A stretch of 14,395 nt of DNA from assembly GCA_023381895.1 (NCBI GenBank), contig JAMCTA010000166.1:1-14395 (forward strand). Direction: 5' to 3'. Positions 7,347-14,395 of this stretch are shown one piece after another. The first letter of the stretch is position 1. The number at the start of each line of letters is the position of its first letter. The notes under the pieces were generated by a model. That model had not been told where the DNA came from and searched no databases. It saw only the letters and a program-made list of their open reading frames with translations. The stretch is from Chloroflexota bacterium (GTDB taxonomy: Bacteria > Chloroflexota > UBA4733). Made by a program: the position numbers and the translations under genes.

Positions 7347-7546
7347 GCGCCGCGACAGCCAGGGCGTTCGTGCTCACGTTGAGGATGACGAGAAGTTCTT
7401 TCCTTGATGGGCCGGACAAGAGGGCTGGAAACGTCACGGTCAAGGCCCGGACACCGTACGCTGCAGAATTTTTAGCGGTTCTTTACGCAGAAGTGACTTT
7501 TACACCGCAGGTATGGTGGCATAGTGGAATAGTAGCAGAGACGCAG

Positions 7547-7562
7547 CGCGGTGGGAACCGCG
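7547..7562 (+). promoter_or_regulatory. GC-rich hairpin with GGGA tetraloop in the adaptor leader
   Basis: CGCGGT-GGGA-ACCGCG, a perfect 6-bp stem closed by a GNRA-type tetraloop, 65 bases before the adaptor start. It is followed at once by the 8-bp palindrome GAGCGCTC (7562-7569). In RNA it would be very stable for its size. It could be a leader structure or simply an operator palindrome; nothing identifies a ligand. Confidence 0.3.
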
Positions 7563-7627
7563 AGCGCTCCACTCGCCACTCACGCGCAGGAATGTACACA
7601 TTCGGTGAAAGGGAACTGACTGGAGCT

Positions 7628-9721
7628 ATGTCTCGCTGGCCTTGGTTCACGGCGCTAGGTGCGCTACTCAGCACAGGAGTGCTGGCAAGCTGCGGTCAGG
7701 TGAGCGCAGTCCAGATACGGCATCCGGGCGCCCCGGCGGCCGTCGTTTCCACCACACCGGCGAGCACGGGCTCGATTGCCGCGACGCTCACCTACGCTGG
7801 GACGATCATTGCCAACCAGCAAGTCAATCTCGTGCCGAAAACTGCCGGCGTCATTACGAAGTTCTATGTGTCGCCAGGCGCTACTGTCAGGGCCGGCCAG
7901 CTGATTGCGCAACTGGACGACAGTACGCAGCAGGCCCAGCTCCAGCAGGCTCAGGCAGCGCTGGCAGCAGCCCAAGCGAACCTGGCAAAGGTGGAGCAAG
8001 GACCGACAGCCGCAGAGATCGGTGTGGCGAAGGCCGGCGAGAACACCGCCGCCGCCGCCGTCACCAATGCCGAGCGGGCGCTGACGGCGGCGCAACACCA
8101 GGCCACTGCTGACGCCGCCAGTGGTGCGCAGGCCGTGGCAAACGCGCAAGCCGCGCTCAATGCTGCTGCCCACGTGTACGCCGTGACGAGCGGTAACCAG
8201 GGGACAGAGCAAGCAGCCATCCAGAGCGCCCAGCAGCAGGTCGGCACAGCCCAAGCCAAACTGGCTCAGGTGCAGGGGAGCGAGAGCCCGACCCAGATCG
8301 CGCTCGAAGCGGCCCAGACCGCTTACGCCAGTGCGCAGAGGAGCCTGGCGGCCGTGCAGGCCACGCAGACCAGCACACTGGCGGCTGATCAGCAAAATAT
8401 TCAAAAGGCCAAAGACGCGCTCTTCGCTGCCCAAACCACGCGCGATGGTGTCTGTGGCAATCGCCAAGCCCCGGCCTATGAGTGCCAATCGCAAAACGCT
8501 ACCGTCGATGCCGCCCAGACCGCGGTAACTCAGGCCAATCTGCAGTACCAGCAGGCACAGCAGCAGGCACAGCAGGCCGTGCTCACTGCTCAGGACCAGG
8601 TGAACTCCGCGCTGGCACAAGTCAAATCGGCAGGAGCCGCCCAGATCGCGGCGGTGCAGAGTGCCCAGCAGGCTGTACAGACAGCCCAGCAACAGCTCAC
8701 CAGCACTCAAGCAGCTGCGAGCCAGGGGCTTGCCAGCGGTCAGACGGCCGTTGTCACTGCACAGAATCAGCTGAAGACGGCTCAGGCTGCCTTGACTCAG
8801 ACAGCAGCCAGGGATGCCGCGACGGTGACCCAAGCCGAGAACGCGGTAAATTCAGCGGCAGCCCAGGTGCAGAGCGCTCAGGCGAACTACGCAAGTGTCA
8901 CTGCGCCAGCCACGCCGGCTGCAATTGCTACCGCCAAGGCCCAGGTACAGAACGCTCAGGCCCAGATCGTTACCGCCCAGACGGCGCTGAATCAGACCAA
9001 GATCATTGCACCCTCCGCTGGCATACTGGCAAGCCAGCTGCTGCAGGTTGGGGCGCTGGCGACGCCGACCTCACCGGTAGGAACGTTCGTCAGCAGCGGT
9101 GTACAGGTCGACGTCAATGTCGAGCAGGCCAATGCCGCCCAAGTCTCCGTTGGCCAGCCAGTCACGCTCACCGTGAGCGCTTACCCTGGCGTCACCTTCC
9201 CGGCCCGCGTCACCCAGGTTTCGCCGGTAGCCGTAGCGACCAGCCACGTCTTCCCCACCATTATCACCCCCCAGCCCGCTGATCCCCGCCTCAAGCCCGG
9301 CATGTTCGTGACGGTGGCGATCACGACCGAGCAAGTGTCCGGGGCCACACTCGTTCCCCGAGTGGCGGTTCTGTCCACGAACGGTCAGGATACTGTCTAC
9401 ACAGTCAAGAACGGGCACGCCATCGCCGTTCCAGTCAAGCTCGGCTTGACCACGGCTGCGGAGGCCCAGATCGTCAGTGGCGTGACATCAGGCGAGCCGG
9501 TCGTGATCTTAGGCCAGACGTCACTCACCTCCGGCCAGCCTGTCATCGTGTCGCCCACGCCGGCCAAGAACACCACGACAACGTCGACAGCAACCACAGC
9601 AACGAAATCAACGACGAGCAAAGCTGCACACGGACACGCGAAGAAGGGGAAGCGGCACAAGGGTACGCCGGCACCGCAGGGGCAGGTCGCACCAAATCAA
9701 GGGCATTCACAATGGGTCTGA
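7628..9721 (+). CDS. RND/ABC-type efflux membrane-fusion adaptor (HlyD/MFP family), lipoprotein with very long coiled-coil hairpin
   Basis: Links an inner-membrane pump to the outside; 697 residues against roughly 350-450 in typical RND adaptors. Start 7628 was chosen because it gives a lipoprotein signal at once (MSRWPWFTALGALLSTGVLASC, lipobox L19-A-S-C22); the upstream open frame lacks support. Order: beta-barrel/lipoyl half (about 45-98: GTIIANQQVNLVPKTAGVI, ATVRAGQLIAQLDD), Ala/Gln-rich coiled coil (about 99-456), second lipoyl half (TKIIAPSAGIL from 457), then beta-barrel and membrane-proximal domains (DVNVEQANAAQVSVGQPVTL, PRLKPGMFVTVAI). The coil is broken at its centre by a loop with C276 and C286 plus Pro, the probable hairpin tip. 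Kinks QGPTAAEI (about 124) and APATPAAI (about 427) are placed almost symmetrically. The C-terminal tail (about 643-697) is Thr-rich, then Lys/His-rich. It overlaps the RND permease gene by 10 bp, so the two form one unit. Family is firm; substrate unknown. Confidence 0.92.
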   Translation: MSRWPWFTALGALLSTGVLASCGQVSAVQIRHPGAPAAVVSTTPASTGSIAATLTYAGTIIANQQVNLVPKTAGVITKFYVSPGATVRAGQLIAQLDDSTQQAQLQQAQAALAAAQANLAKVEQGPTAAEIGVAKAGENTAAAAVTNAERALTAAQHQATADAASGAQAVANAQAALNAAAHVYAVTSGNQGTEQAAIQSAQQQVGTAQAKLAQVQGSESPTQIALEAAQTAYASAQRSLAAVQATQTSTLAADQQNIQKAKDALFAAQTTRDGVCGNRQAPAYECQSQNATVDAAQTAVTQANLQYQQAQQQAQQAVLTAQDQVNSALAQVKSAGAAQIAAVQSAQQAVQTAQQQLTSTQAAASQGLASGQTAVVTAQNQLKTAQAALTQTAARDAATVTQAENAVNSAAAQVQSAQANYASVTAPATPAAIATAKAQVQNAQAQIVTAQTALNQTKIIAPSAGILASQLLQVGALATPTSPVGTFVSSGVQVDVNVEQANAAQVSVGQPVTLTVSAYPGVTFPARVTQVSPVAVATSHVFPTIITPQPADPRLKPGMFVTVAITTEQVSGATLVPRVAVLSTNGQDTVYTVKNGHAIAVPVKLGLTTAAEAQIVSGVTSGEPVVILGQTSLTSGQPVIVSPTPAKNTTTTSTATTATKSTTSKAAHGHAKKGKRHKGTPAPQGQVAPNQGHSQWV
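8549..8576 (+). repeat. 12-bp tandem repeat inside the adaptor coiled coil
   Basis: The unit CAGCAGGCACAG occurs twice in a row (8549-8560 and 8561-8572) and begins a third time. It encodes the QQAQQQAQQ stretch of the returning arm of the hairpin. It shows how the coil may expand or contract by slippage in units that keep the frame. Confidence 0.7.
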
Positions 9722-12700
9722 CGCGCATCGCCATCGTCCGTCCCCTGGCTATGCTGATGCTCATTGTGGGCATGGTCTTCATGGGCGCCGTTGCCTACAC
9801 ACGCCTGCCAGTCTCCCAGCTGCCACCCATCAGCCGCCCCTTCGTGAACGTCATCGTCGGCCTGCCCAATGCCTCGGCCCAAGACGTAGAGGCCCAGATC
9901 ACGAAACCCGTCGAGCGTGTCGTCGCCGGCACACCGGGGGTGCAGCAAATGTCAGCAACGTCCAGCCAGGGGCGCTCCGTCGTGACCCTGCAGCTCTATT
10001 CCGGAATCAGCCCGAGCCGGACCATCGTGTACGTCGACCAGGAACTCGCGCACCTGCGTCTCCCCGTGAACGCACTGTCACCGCTCATCAATACGGCGAA
10101 TCCAAATGCCCGCCCAGTCCTGAATATCGCACTGACTGGTCCGGAGCCACTGGACCAGCTCTACAGTCTGGCCACCGAGACGTTGCAGCCACAGCTCCAG
10201 GCGTTGCCAGGTGTGGCCAATGTCGCGGTGACCGGTGGCTTACAGCAGCAGATCCAGGTGCTCGTCAACACCGCGAAGCTTACCGCCTACGGGATCTCTA
10301 TCTCTCAGGTCTCACAAGCCCTGGCTTCCGCCAACATCAGCACCCCCGCCGGCGCCATCACGCAGGGTGCCCAAGTGATCGATGTGCGTACAGTCGGGCA
10401 GTTCCAGACGGTGAGCGACGTGGCCAACGCGCTTATCACCTCGACCACGGCGGGACCGGTGTACGTACGCGACGTCGCCAAGGTGACTGAAGGCGATGTG
10501 GCGCCGACGCAAGCCCAGTTCTTCAATGGCAAGCCTGCCGTCGGCTTAGTGGTACTGCGCCAGTCTGATGCCAACACGCTGGCGGTAGCCAGTGCCGTCC
10601 ATACGGCTGTAGCGAAGCTCCAAACCAGCTTGCCCAAGGGCGCCAAGCTCATCATCACCAACGATACGTCGACCTACATTCGCTCGGCACTCGATGCCAT
10701 CCAGACCGACATCGGTATCGCTATCATCCTTGTTGCTGTGGTCATGCTGGCTTTCCTGCACGAATGGCGCAACACAGTCATCGTAGTACTCGCCATCCCA
10801 ACCAGCATCATCAGCACGTTCTTGGTGATGTACTTCCTGCACTTCTCCCTCAACCTCATGACGCTGATGGCTCTAGCGCTAGTCATCGGCATTCTGGTCG
10901 ATGACTCTATCGTGGTGCTGGAGAACATCACGCGTCACCTGCACTTGGGCGAATCCCCGCGCGACGCCGCGATCAAAGGTCGTAGTGAGATCGGCCTGGC
11001 GGCGCTCGCCATCACGGCCAGCGACATCGTAGTCTACATCCCCATCGCCTTCATGACGGGAATTGTCGGTGAGCTCTTCCTCCAATACGGGCTTACTGTC
11101 GTCGCTACGACGGCGCTGTCACTCTTCATGTCCTTTACACTTACACCGATGCTCGCCAGCCGCTGGCTGCGTCACCAAAACTCGCGGGGCCTACTGGCGC
11201 GCTTCGGCGAGCGCTGGGATGCCGGCTTCGGTGCCCTCGCCCGCGGGTACGGGCGATTGGTGCAGCATGCCCTCCACGCCCGCCTCCTGGTGATCGGGGT
11301 CGCCCTTGCCACAGTCCTCGCCAGCTTTTCCGTCTTCCCTTTGCACCTCATCGGGGCCGAGTTTACGCCGCAGGAGGACAACAACCAGTTCAACGTCGGC
11401 CTCCACGCCGCTCCGGGCACCTCCCTCGCCACCATGACTGCGGCCGCGCAGAAGATGGAGGCTGTGCTGCGCCACATGCCGGGTGTTACCGGCTACTTCA
11501 CGACCGTCAATGTGGCCGCCTCGAGCGGCGCAGTTGCCGACGTTGCCGTGCAACTACTCCCGAAATCCCAGCGCCCACCACTGGCAACACTGCTCAAAGA
11601 GGCGCGACTGGCCGGCAATCACATTCCCGGCGTGCGCGCGCAAACGACGGTGTACAATCCGCTCATACTCGGCGGGATCGGTAACGCGATCCCTATCGTG
11701 CTCAGCGGTCCCAACCTGACCACACTGGAGAGTCTCGCTCCGAGTGTCGAACAGACTGCTCAGGGTGTGCCAGGCGTAGCAAGCGTCTTGAATCTCACAC
11801 CGGTCTCGACCCCACAGATCAACCTGGTGCTGAATCCAGCGGCGATGGCGCAGCTTGGCGTGACGGCACAGGAGGTCTCGGTCGCCGCGAGCGCTGCGAT
11901 CGGCGGCAATCAGGCCACGATGTTTCAGCCGGCTACCGGCTACCCTCAGCCCATCCGGGTTATCAGTCACACCGGCACCACGATCAACCTGCAACAGATA
12001 GGATTGATCCCGGTAGCGCCAGCGACGGCAATGCGCGGACCGGTGATGCTGGGGCAGGTAGCAACGGTGACCCAGGCTACGGGCCCGGTTGCCATCCACT
12101 CCATTAATCGTGAGCCGACCTTGACCCTGCGCGCCATTATCTCCGGCCAGCCGTTAGGGACAGTGGCCGGAGAGCTGCAAAGCACCTTTGCCACACTCCA
12201 ACTGCCGCCCGGCTACACCATTCAGCTTGTCGGCCAGGTACAACAGTTCAATGCGGCCATTGCTACCATGGTCGGCGCCCTCAGCATGGCGCTGATCCTG
12301 CAGTACATGCTGCTGGTGGCCCTCTATGAGTCCTGGCTGCTCCCGCTGGTCCGTTTCTCGGCCTTGCCACTCGGTCTGATTGGCGCTTTGCTTGCCCTCC
12401 TCATCACTCACAACACCCTCAACATCTTTTCGGCGATCGGCATGATTATGGCGGAAGGTCTGGTCACGAAGAACGGCATTCTCTTGGTAGACTACACCAA
12501 CACCCTTCGCGAGCGCGGCTACGAGCGGACGGCAGCATTGATCGAAGCAGGTCGCACACGCCTGCGCCCGATCCTGATGACCACGGCCACCATGGTGTTT
12601 GGCATGCTCCCGCTGGCTTTCAAGTTGGAGGCGGGAGCGGAGTCCCGCGCGCCAATGGCGGTCGTGGTCATTGGTAGCCTGCTCTCCTCTACCCTCCTCA

Positions 12701-12900
12701 CGCTCTTTGTGGTACCGGTCCTCTACACGCTCCTAGACGACCTTCGCCAGGCCGTCTCTTCACGCTGGGCACAGCGCACGCGGTCCCGAGCACAGCCAAG
12801 CGAGGGTGCAGCGATCTCCGATGGACACGCCGGTTCACTACGACGAGCACATTCCAGCGATCCGGCTGCCTCGCGTCAAACCGGCGATCCACCTGCCTGA
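9712..12900 (+). CDS. RND-family efflux permease, HAE1/AcrB-like
   Basis: Proton-driven inner-membrane exporter, 1062 residues, the normal size for the AcrB/MexB type. The N-terminus GLTRIAIVRPLAMLMLIVG is the family's first membrane helix, followed by a large porter domain. Transmembrane helix 4 carries the proton-relay pair D397-D398 in GILVDDSIVVLEN, and helix 10 the partner lysine K920 in GLVTKNGILLVDYTN, so the pump should be active. Repeat symmetry is normal, with a second periplasmic loop at about 540-850. The last 45 or so residues form a hydrophilic tail. The start ATG at 9712 lies inside the adaptor gene (10-bp overlap), with AAGGG (9699-9703) eight bases upstream. It works with the adaptor directly upstream. 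No TolC-like channel follows. Hydrophobic drug or lipid export is typical of the family; the actual substrate is unknown. Confidence 0.95.
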   Translation: MGLTRIAIVRPLAMLMLIVGMVFMGAVAYTRLPVSQLPPISRPFVNVIVGLPNASAQDVEAQITKPVERVVAGTPGVQQMSATSSQGRSVVTLQLYSGISPSRTIVYVDQELAHLRLPVNALSPLINTANPNARPVLNIALTGPEPLDQLYSLATETLQPQLQALPGVANVAVTGGLQQQIQVLVNTAKLTAYGISISQVSQALASANISTPAGAITQGAQVIDVRTVGQFQTVSDVANALITSTTAGPVYVRDVAKVTEGDVAPTQAQFFNGKPAVGLVVLRQSDANTLAVASAVHTAVAKLQTSLPKGAKLIITNDTSTYIRSALDAIQTDIGIAIILVAVVMLAFLHEWRNTVIVVLAIPTSIISTFLVMYFLHFSLNLMTLMALALVIGILVDDSIVVLENITRHLHLGESPRDAAIKGRSEIGLAALAITASDIVVYIPIAFMTGIVGELFLQYGLTVVATTALSLFMSFTLTPMLASRWLRHQNSRGLLARFGERWDAGFGALARGYGRLVQHALHARLLVIGVALATVLASFSVFPLHLIGAEFTPQEDNNQFNVGLHAAPGTSLATMTAAAQKMEAVLRHMPGVTGYFTTVNVAASSGAVADVAVQLLPKSQRPPLATLLKEARLAGNHIPGVRAQTTVYNPLILGGIGNAIPIVLSGPNLTTLESLAPSVEQTAQGVPGVASVLNLTPVSTPQINLVLNPAAMAQLGVTAQEVSVAASAAIGGNQATMFQPATGYPQPIRVISHTGTTINLQQIGLIPVAPATAMRGPVMLGQVATVTQATGPVAIHSINREPTLTLRAIISGQPLGTVAGELQSTFATLQLPPGYTIQLVGQVQQFNAAIATMVGALSMALILQYMLLVALYESWLLPLVRFSALPLGLIGALLALLITHNTLNIFSAIGMIMAEGLVTKNGILLVDYTNTLRERGYERTAALIEAGRTRLRPILMTTATMVFGMLPLAFKLEAGAESRAPMAVVVIGSLLSSTLLTLFVVPVLYTLLDDLRQAVSSRWAQRTRSRAQPSEGAAISDGHAGSLRRAHSSDPAASRQTGDPPA

Positions 12901-13037
12901 GAAAGACAGATCAAGGGACCTCGGCATAAATCTTGCTCACTTTTGGGTTGACTGCATCCAGCATGTACCCCGGCGGCAGGACGCGCGTAGCGATCTGAGT
13001 CGCTGACGGCGCGGTCAGTCAAGGAAGGTACGGCACC
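12901..13037. other. 137-bp gap between RND permease and epimerase, with a possible decayed peptide fragment
   Basis: On the minus strand, 12911-13012 is a 33-codon open stretch ending in TGA, whose last part reads GYMLDAVNPKVSKIYAE. It looks like natural protein but has no start or ribosome site, so it may be the remnant of a lost gene's 3' end, or chance. A small inverted repeat AGCGA-N6-TCGCT (12989-13004) is also present, without a T-run. No clear promoter for the epimerase was found. Confidence 0.2.
13021..13028 (+). promoter_or_regulatory. Shine-Dalgarno of the epimerase gene
   Basis: AAGGAAGG, nine bases before the ATG at 13038, supports that start. The conserved glycine motif begins only six residues later, which also fits. 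Confidence 0.75.
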
Positions 13038-13952
13038 ATGCGCGTCATCATTACCGGTGGAACTGGGCTTATCGGCAGGGCCCTCACCGCGTCGCTGGCG
13101 GCCAGCAGTCACGAGGTCATCGTCCTCAGCCGCTCCGCAACCGCCGTTGACCTGCCGGTAGGGGTGCGCACACTCCGCTGGGATGCCCGGACGGGTCGCG
13201 GCTGGGCCAGTGAGATCGATGGCACGACGACCATTGTCAACCTTGCTGGAGCCGGCATCGCGGAGAGACGCTGGACGCCCGACAGACGCCGCGAGATCCT
13301 CCAGAGTCGCGTGCACGCTGGAGAAGCGGTCGTGGAAGCGGTGAGCCGGGTGCTCACCAAGCCTCACCTCGTCGTGCAGTCGTCCGCGGTGGGCTACTAC
13401 GGACCCCAGAAGGCCAGCGAGGTCACTGAGGAGAATCCTCCAGGCAGCGATTTTCTCGCCGAGGTTTGCGTAGCCTGGGAGGGATCTTCAGCAGCCGTGG
13501 AAGCGCAAGGAGTGCGCCGGGCCATCATCCGCACCGGCATCGTGCTCAGCACCCGCGGAGGCGCACTCCCCCGCCTCCTCTTGCCATTCAAGCTCTTCAC
13601 CGGTGGTCCCGTTGGCAGCGGCCAGCAGTGGTACCCCTGGGTCCATCTCGCCGATGAAGTACTCGCTATCCGCCACGTCATCGAGCACGAGGAGAGCTCT
13701 GGTCCCTACAATCTCTGCGCTCCAACACCGGTGACGAACGCTCAGCTCAGTCGCATCATCGGACAGACGCTCGGACGGCCCTCTTTTTTCCCCACACCCG
13801 GCTTCGCCCTCCGCCTCATCATGGGAGACATGAGCACGGTCGTGCTGGACGGCCAGCGCGCCGTGCCGAAACGGCTCCTGGCTGAAGGCTTCCAGTTCCG
13901 CTTCCCCACTGCCGAAGCTGCCCTGTGCGATCTCTTACACGCTGCCGCCTGA
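13038..13952 (+). CDS. TIGR01777-family NAD(P)-binding epimerase-like protein (YfcH type)
   Basis: A 304-residue extended short-chain-dehydrogenase-like protein. The Rossmann glycine motif is at the N-terminus (I-T-G7-G-T-G10-L-I-G13). Family blocks follow: N68-LAGAGIAERRW, EILQSRV, S115-S-A-V-G-Y-Y-G122, RTGIVLS (about 165-171), GGALPRLLLPFKL and GSGQQWYPWVHLADEV (about 194-208). The C-terminal part (about 250-300, including FFPTPGFALRLIMGDM and LDGQRAVPKRLLAEGFQF) matches the DUF1731 tail of this family. Length is normal and no part is missing. The reaction of the family is not established; proteins of this group are often annotated as sugar nucleotide epimerases without direct proof. It stands alone, 137 bp after the RND unit and convergent with the next gene, so no partner can be named. 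Confidence 0.95.
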   Translation: MRVIITGGTGLIGRALTASLAASSHEVIVLSRSATAVDLPVGVRTLRWDARTGRGWASEIDGTTTIVNLAGAGIAERRWTPDRRREILQSRVHAGEAVVEAVSRVLTKPHLVVQSSAVGYYGPQKASEVTEENPPGSDFLAEVCVAWEGSSAAVEAQGVRRAIIRTGIVLSTRGGALPRLLLPFKLFTGGPVGSGQQWYPWVHLADEVLAIRHVIEHEESSGPYNLCAPTPVTNAQLSRIIGQTLGRPSFFPTPGFALRLIMGDMSTVVLDGQRAVPKRLLAEGFQFRFPTAEAALCDLLHAAA

Positions 13953-14087
13953 CCAGTGCTCTGCCGCCCAGCCCCTCGGACTCCACCAGCGCCAGTCTGA
14001 AGACTCACTGGCTCAGTCCAACACTGGCCCAACTGCGAGCGCGCAGAAGCCTGACTGTCCGTTCAACTCATACGAGCACACTGGCTT
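13953..14087. terminator. Convergent gap with a possible bidirectional terminator hairpin (13991-14012)
   Basis: Two genes end toward each other here. GCCAGT (13991-13996) and ACTGGC (14007-14012) form a perfect 6-bp inverted repeat around ten bases that themselves contain a smaller AGTCT/AGACT match. ACTGG recurs three more times between 14025 and 14095. There is no T-run on either side, so a terminator is suggested mainly by position. Nothing else is visible in this gap. Confidence 0.3.
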
Positions 14088-14395
14088 TCACTGGTGCGGC
14101 TCGCGCCACGTCGGCACCGGATTGCGGAGCTCCGGGTCAGGCAGTGTCACCCACCCGCCCCGCGCCACCGACTTCTGGATCCCGAGAATAATCTCGATGG
14201 CCGGTCGCGCCTGCTCACCGGTGATCAAGGGATCGCGGTTCTCACGCACAGCCCGGACCATGTCCTCGATCTCCAGACGGTGGCCATCGAAGCTGATCGC
14301 CATCGGATCAGCCGACGGGTTGGTCTTGCCACCAGGGTAGAGCTGGCGCATCTCCTGCTCTTCTTCCGCCTCGCGCGGGCCCTGGATGCGCCAGG
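14088..14395 (-). CDS. Gfo/Idh/MocA-family oxidoreductase (partial, C-terminal 101 residues)
   Basis: Only the 3' end is in the window; the frame is open past the right edge, and the ATG at 14351 is internal, not the start. The visible part begins WRIQGPREAEEEQEM and ends with HRLEIEDMVRAVRENRDPLI, TGEQARPAIEIILGIQKSVA and GGWVTLP. This is the characteristic C-terminal helix-strand pattern of NAD(P)-dependent sugar/inositol dehydrogenases of the Gfo/Idh/MocA family (D-x-x-x-A-I/V-R-x-N-R-x-P, then G-x-x-A-x-x-A-x-x-I-x-x-I-x-x-S). The cofactor domain lies outside the window, so substrate and activity cannot be judged. The gene is convergent with the epimerase gene, 135 bp away. Confidence 0.88.
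   Translation of the reverse strand, partial: WRIQGPREAEEEQEMRQLYPGGKTNPSADPMAISFDGHRLEIEDMVRAVRENRDPLITGEQARPAIEIILGIQKSVARGGWVTLPDPELRNPVPTWREPHQ

Larger units (their letters stand above)
7319..7627 (+). other. 309-bp intergenic leader between the regulator and the RND unit
   Basis: No convincing gene lies here. The frame of the adaptor is open upstream to 7322, but that stretch shows no signal peptide or family similarity. The gap holds a small hairpin just after the regulator stop, an AT-rich patch (7468-7540) where the RND promoter most likely lies, and a second stable hairpin at 7547-7562. Promoter boxes are poor: CATAGT near 7530 is a tolerable -10, but no good -35 stands at the right distance. 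The partial repeats TTTACGCAG and TTTACACCGCAG in the same patch could be regulator half-sites. Confidence 0.4.

Noticed and set aside
7322..7627. N-terminal extension of the adaptor from a TTG at 7322
   Set aside because: The 102 extra residues have no signal or domain features, and would bury the lipoprotein signal that begins at 7628.
8549..8576. The CAG-rich 12-bp repeat as a CRISPR or mobile-element trace
   Set aside because: It lies in frame within a coding coiled coil, has no spacers, and is explained by the QQAQ protein repeat.
7664..8833. A 389-codon open frame on the minus strand opposite the adaptor coiled coil
   Set aside because: It arises because the Ala/Gln-rich coil has few codons whose complement is a stop. 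The plus-strand frame has a lipobox, lipoyl domains and family motifs; the minus frame is Leu/Gly/Arg-rich and matches nothing I know.
12806..13006. A 66-codon plus-strand frame overlapping the end of the RND gene
   Set aside because: No ribosome site precedes it, most of its first half overlaps the RND tail in another frame, and the product is not recognisable.
1..14395. tRNA, rRNA, CRISPR array, transposase or attachment site
   Set aside because: I looked on both strands and saw no cloverleaf, regular repeat-spacer pattern, transposase motifs or terminal inverted repeats.

Overview
The window (roughly 60% G+C by eye) looks like chromosome from a high-GC, probably monoderm bacterium. The features that suggest this are a Tat-type lipoprotein sugar-binding protein, a lipoprotein-type efflux adaptor with no outer-membrane factor beside it, and tightly overlapping genes. 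A Chloroflexota member (Thermomicrobia-like) is my best guess. That is an inference from gene style, not from a marker gene; no rRNA or tRNA is visible.

Region 1 (1-5679, minus strand) is one five-gene operon, transcribed leftward and running off the left edge. In transcription order it encodes two CUT1-type ABC permeases, a Tat/lipoprotein solute-binding protein, and two consecutive sulfatase-fold (PF00884-type) hydrolases; the second hydrolase is cut by the window edge. Four of the gene junctions can be read: permease/permease overlap as TGATG, binding protein/hydrolase and hydrolase/hydrolase both overlap as ATGA, and only the permease/binding-protein junction has a short gap, filled by a strong Shine-Dalgarno. 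Neither hydrolase has a signal peptide, so they should act in the cytoplasm on an imported compound. Both carry Thr49 exactly where sulfatases carry the formylglycine Cys/Ser (T-x-P-x-R instead of C/S-x-P-x-R), so they are unlikely to be classical sulfatases. No transporter ATPase is encoded in view.

Region 2 (5680-7318): a divergent MocR-type regulator (GntR winged helix fused to a PLP-dependent aminotransferase-like domain, PLP lysine K321) is separated from the operon by 154 bp. That gap holds a perfect 7+7 bp inverted repeat, GACCAAT-N8-ATTGGTC, plus a third ATTGG half-site, next to a candidate operon promoter. My reading is that the regulator senses an amino compound or PLP-reactive ligand and controls uptake and cytoplasmic cleavage of a substrate carrying such a group. 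The substrate cannot be read from sequence.

Region 3 (7319-12900, plus strand): a 309-bp leader, then a two-gene RND export unit, namely an unusually long lipoprotein membrane-fusion adaptor (697 aa) overlapping an HAE1-like RND permease (1062 aa) by 10 bp. The adaptor carries an Ala/Gln-rich coiled-coil hairpin of about 360 residues, with a two-cysteine, proline-containing loop at its exact midpoint. No outer-membrane channel gene follows.

Region 4 (12901-14395): a TIGR01777-family NAD(P)-binding epimerase/SDR protein on the plus strand, then, convergently on the minus strand, the C-terminal end of a Gfo/Idh/MocA-type oxidoreductase that runs off the right edge. Both flanking intergenic gaps are short; one holds a possible decayed peptide fragment and the other a weak hairpin.
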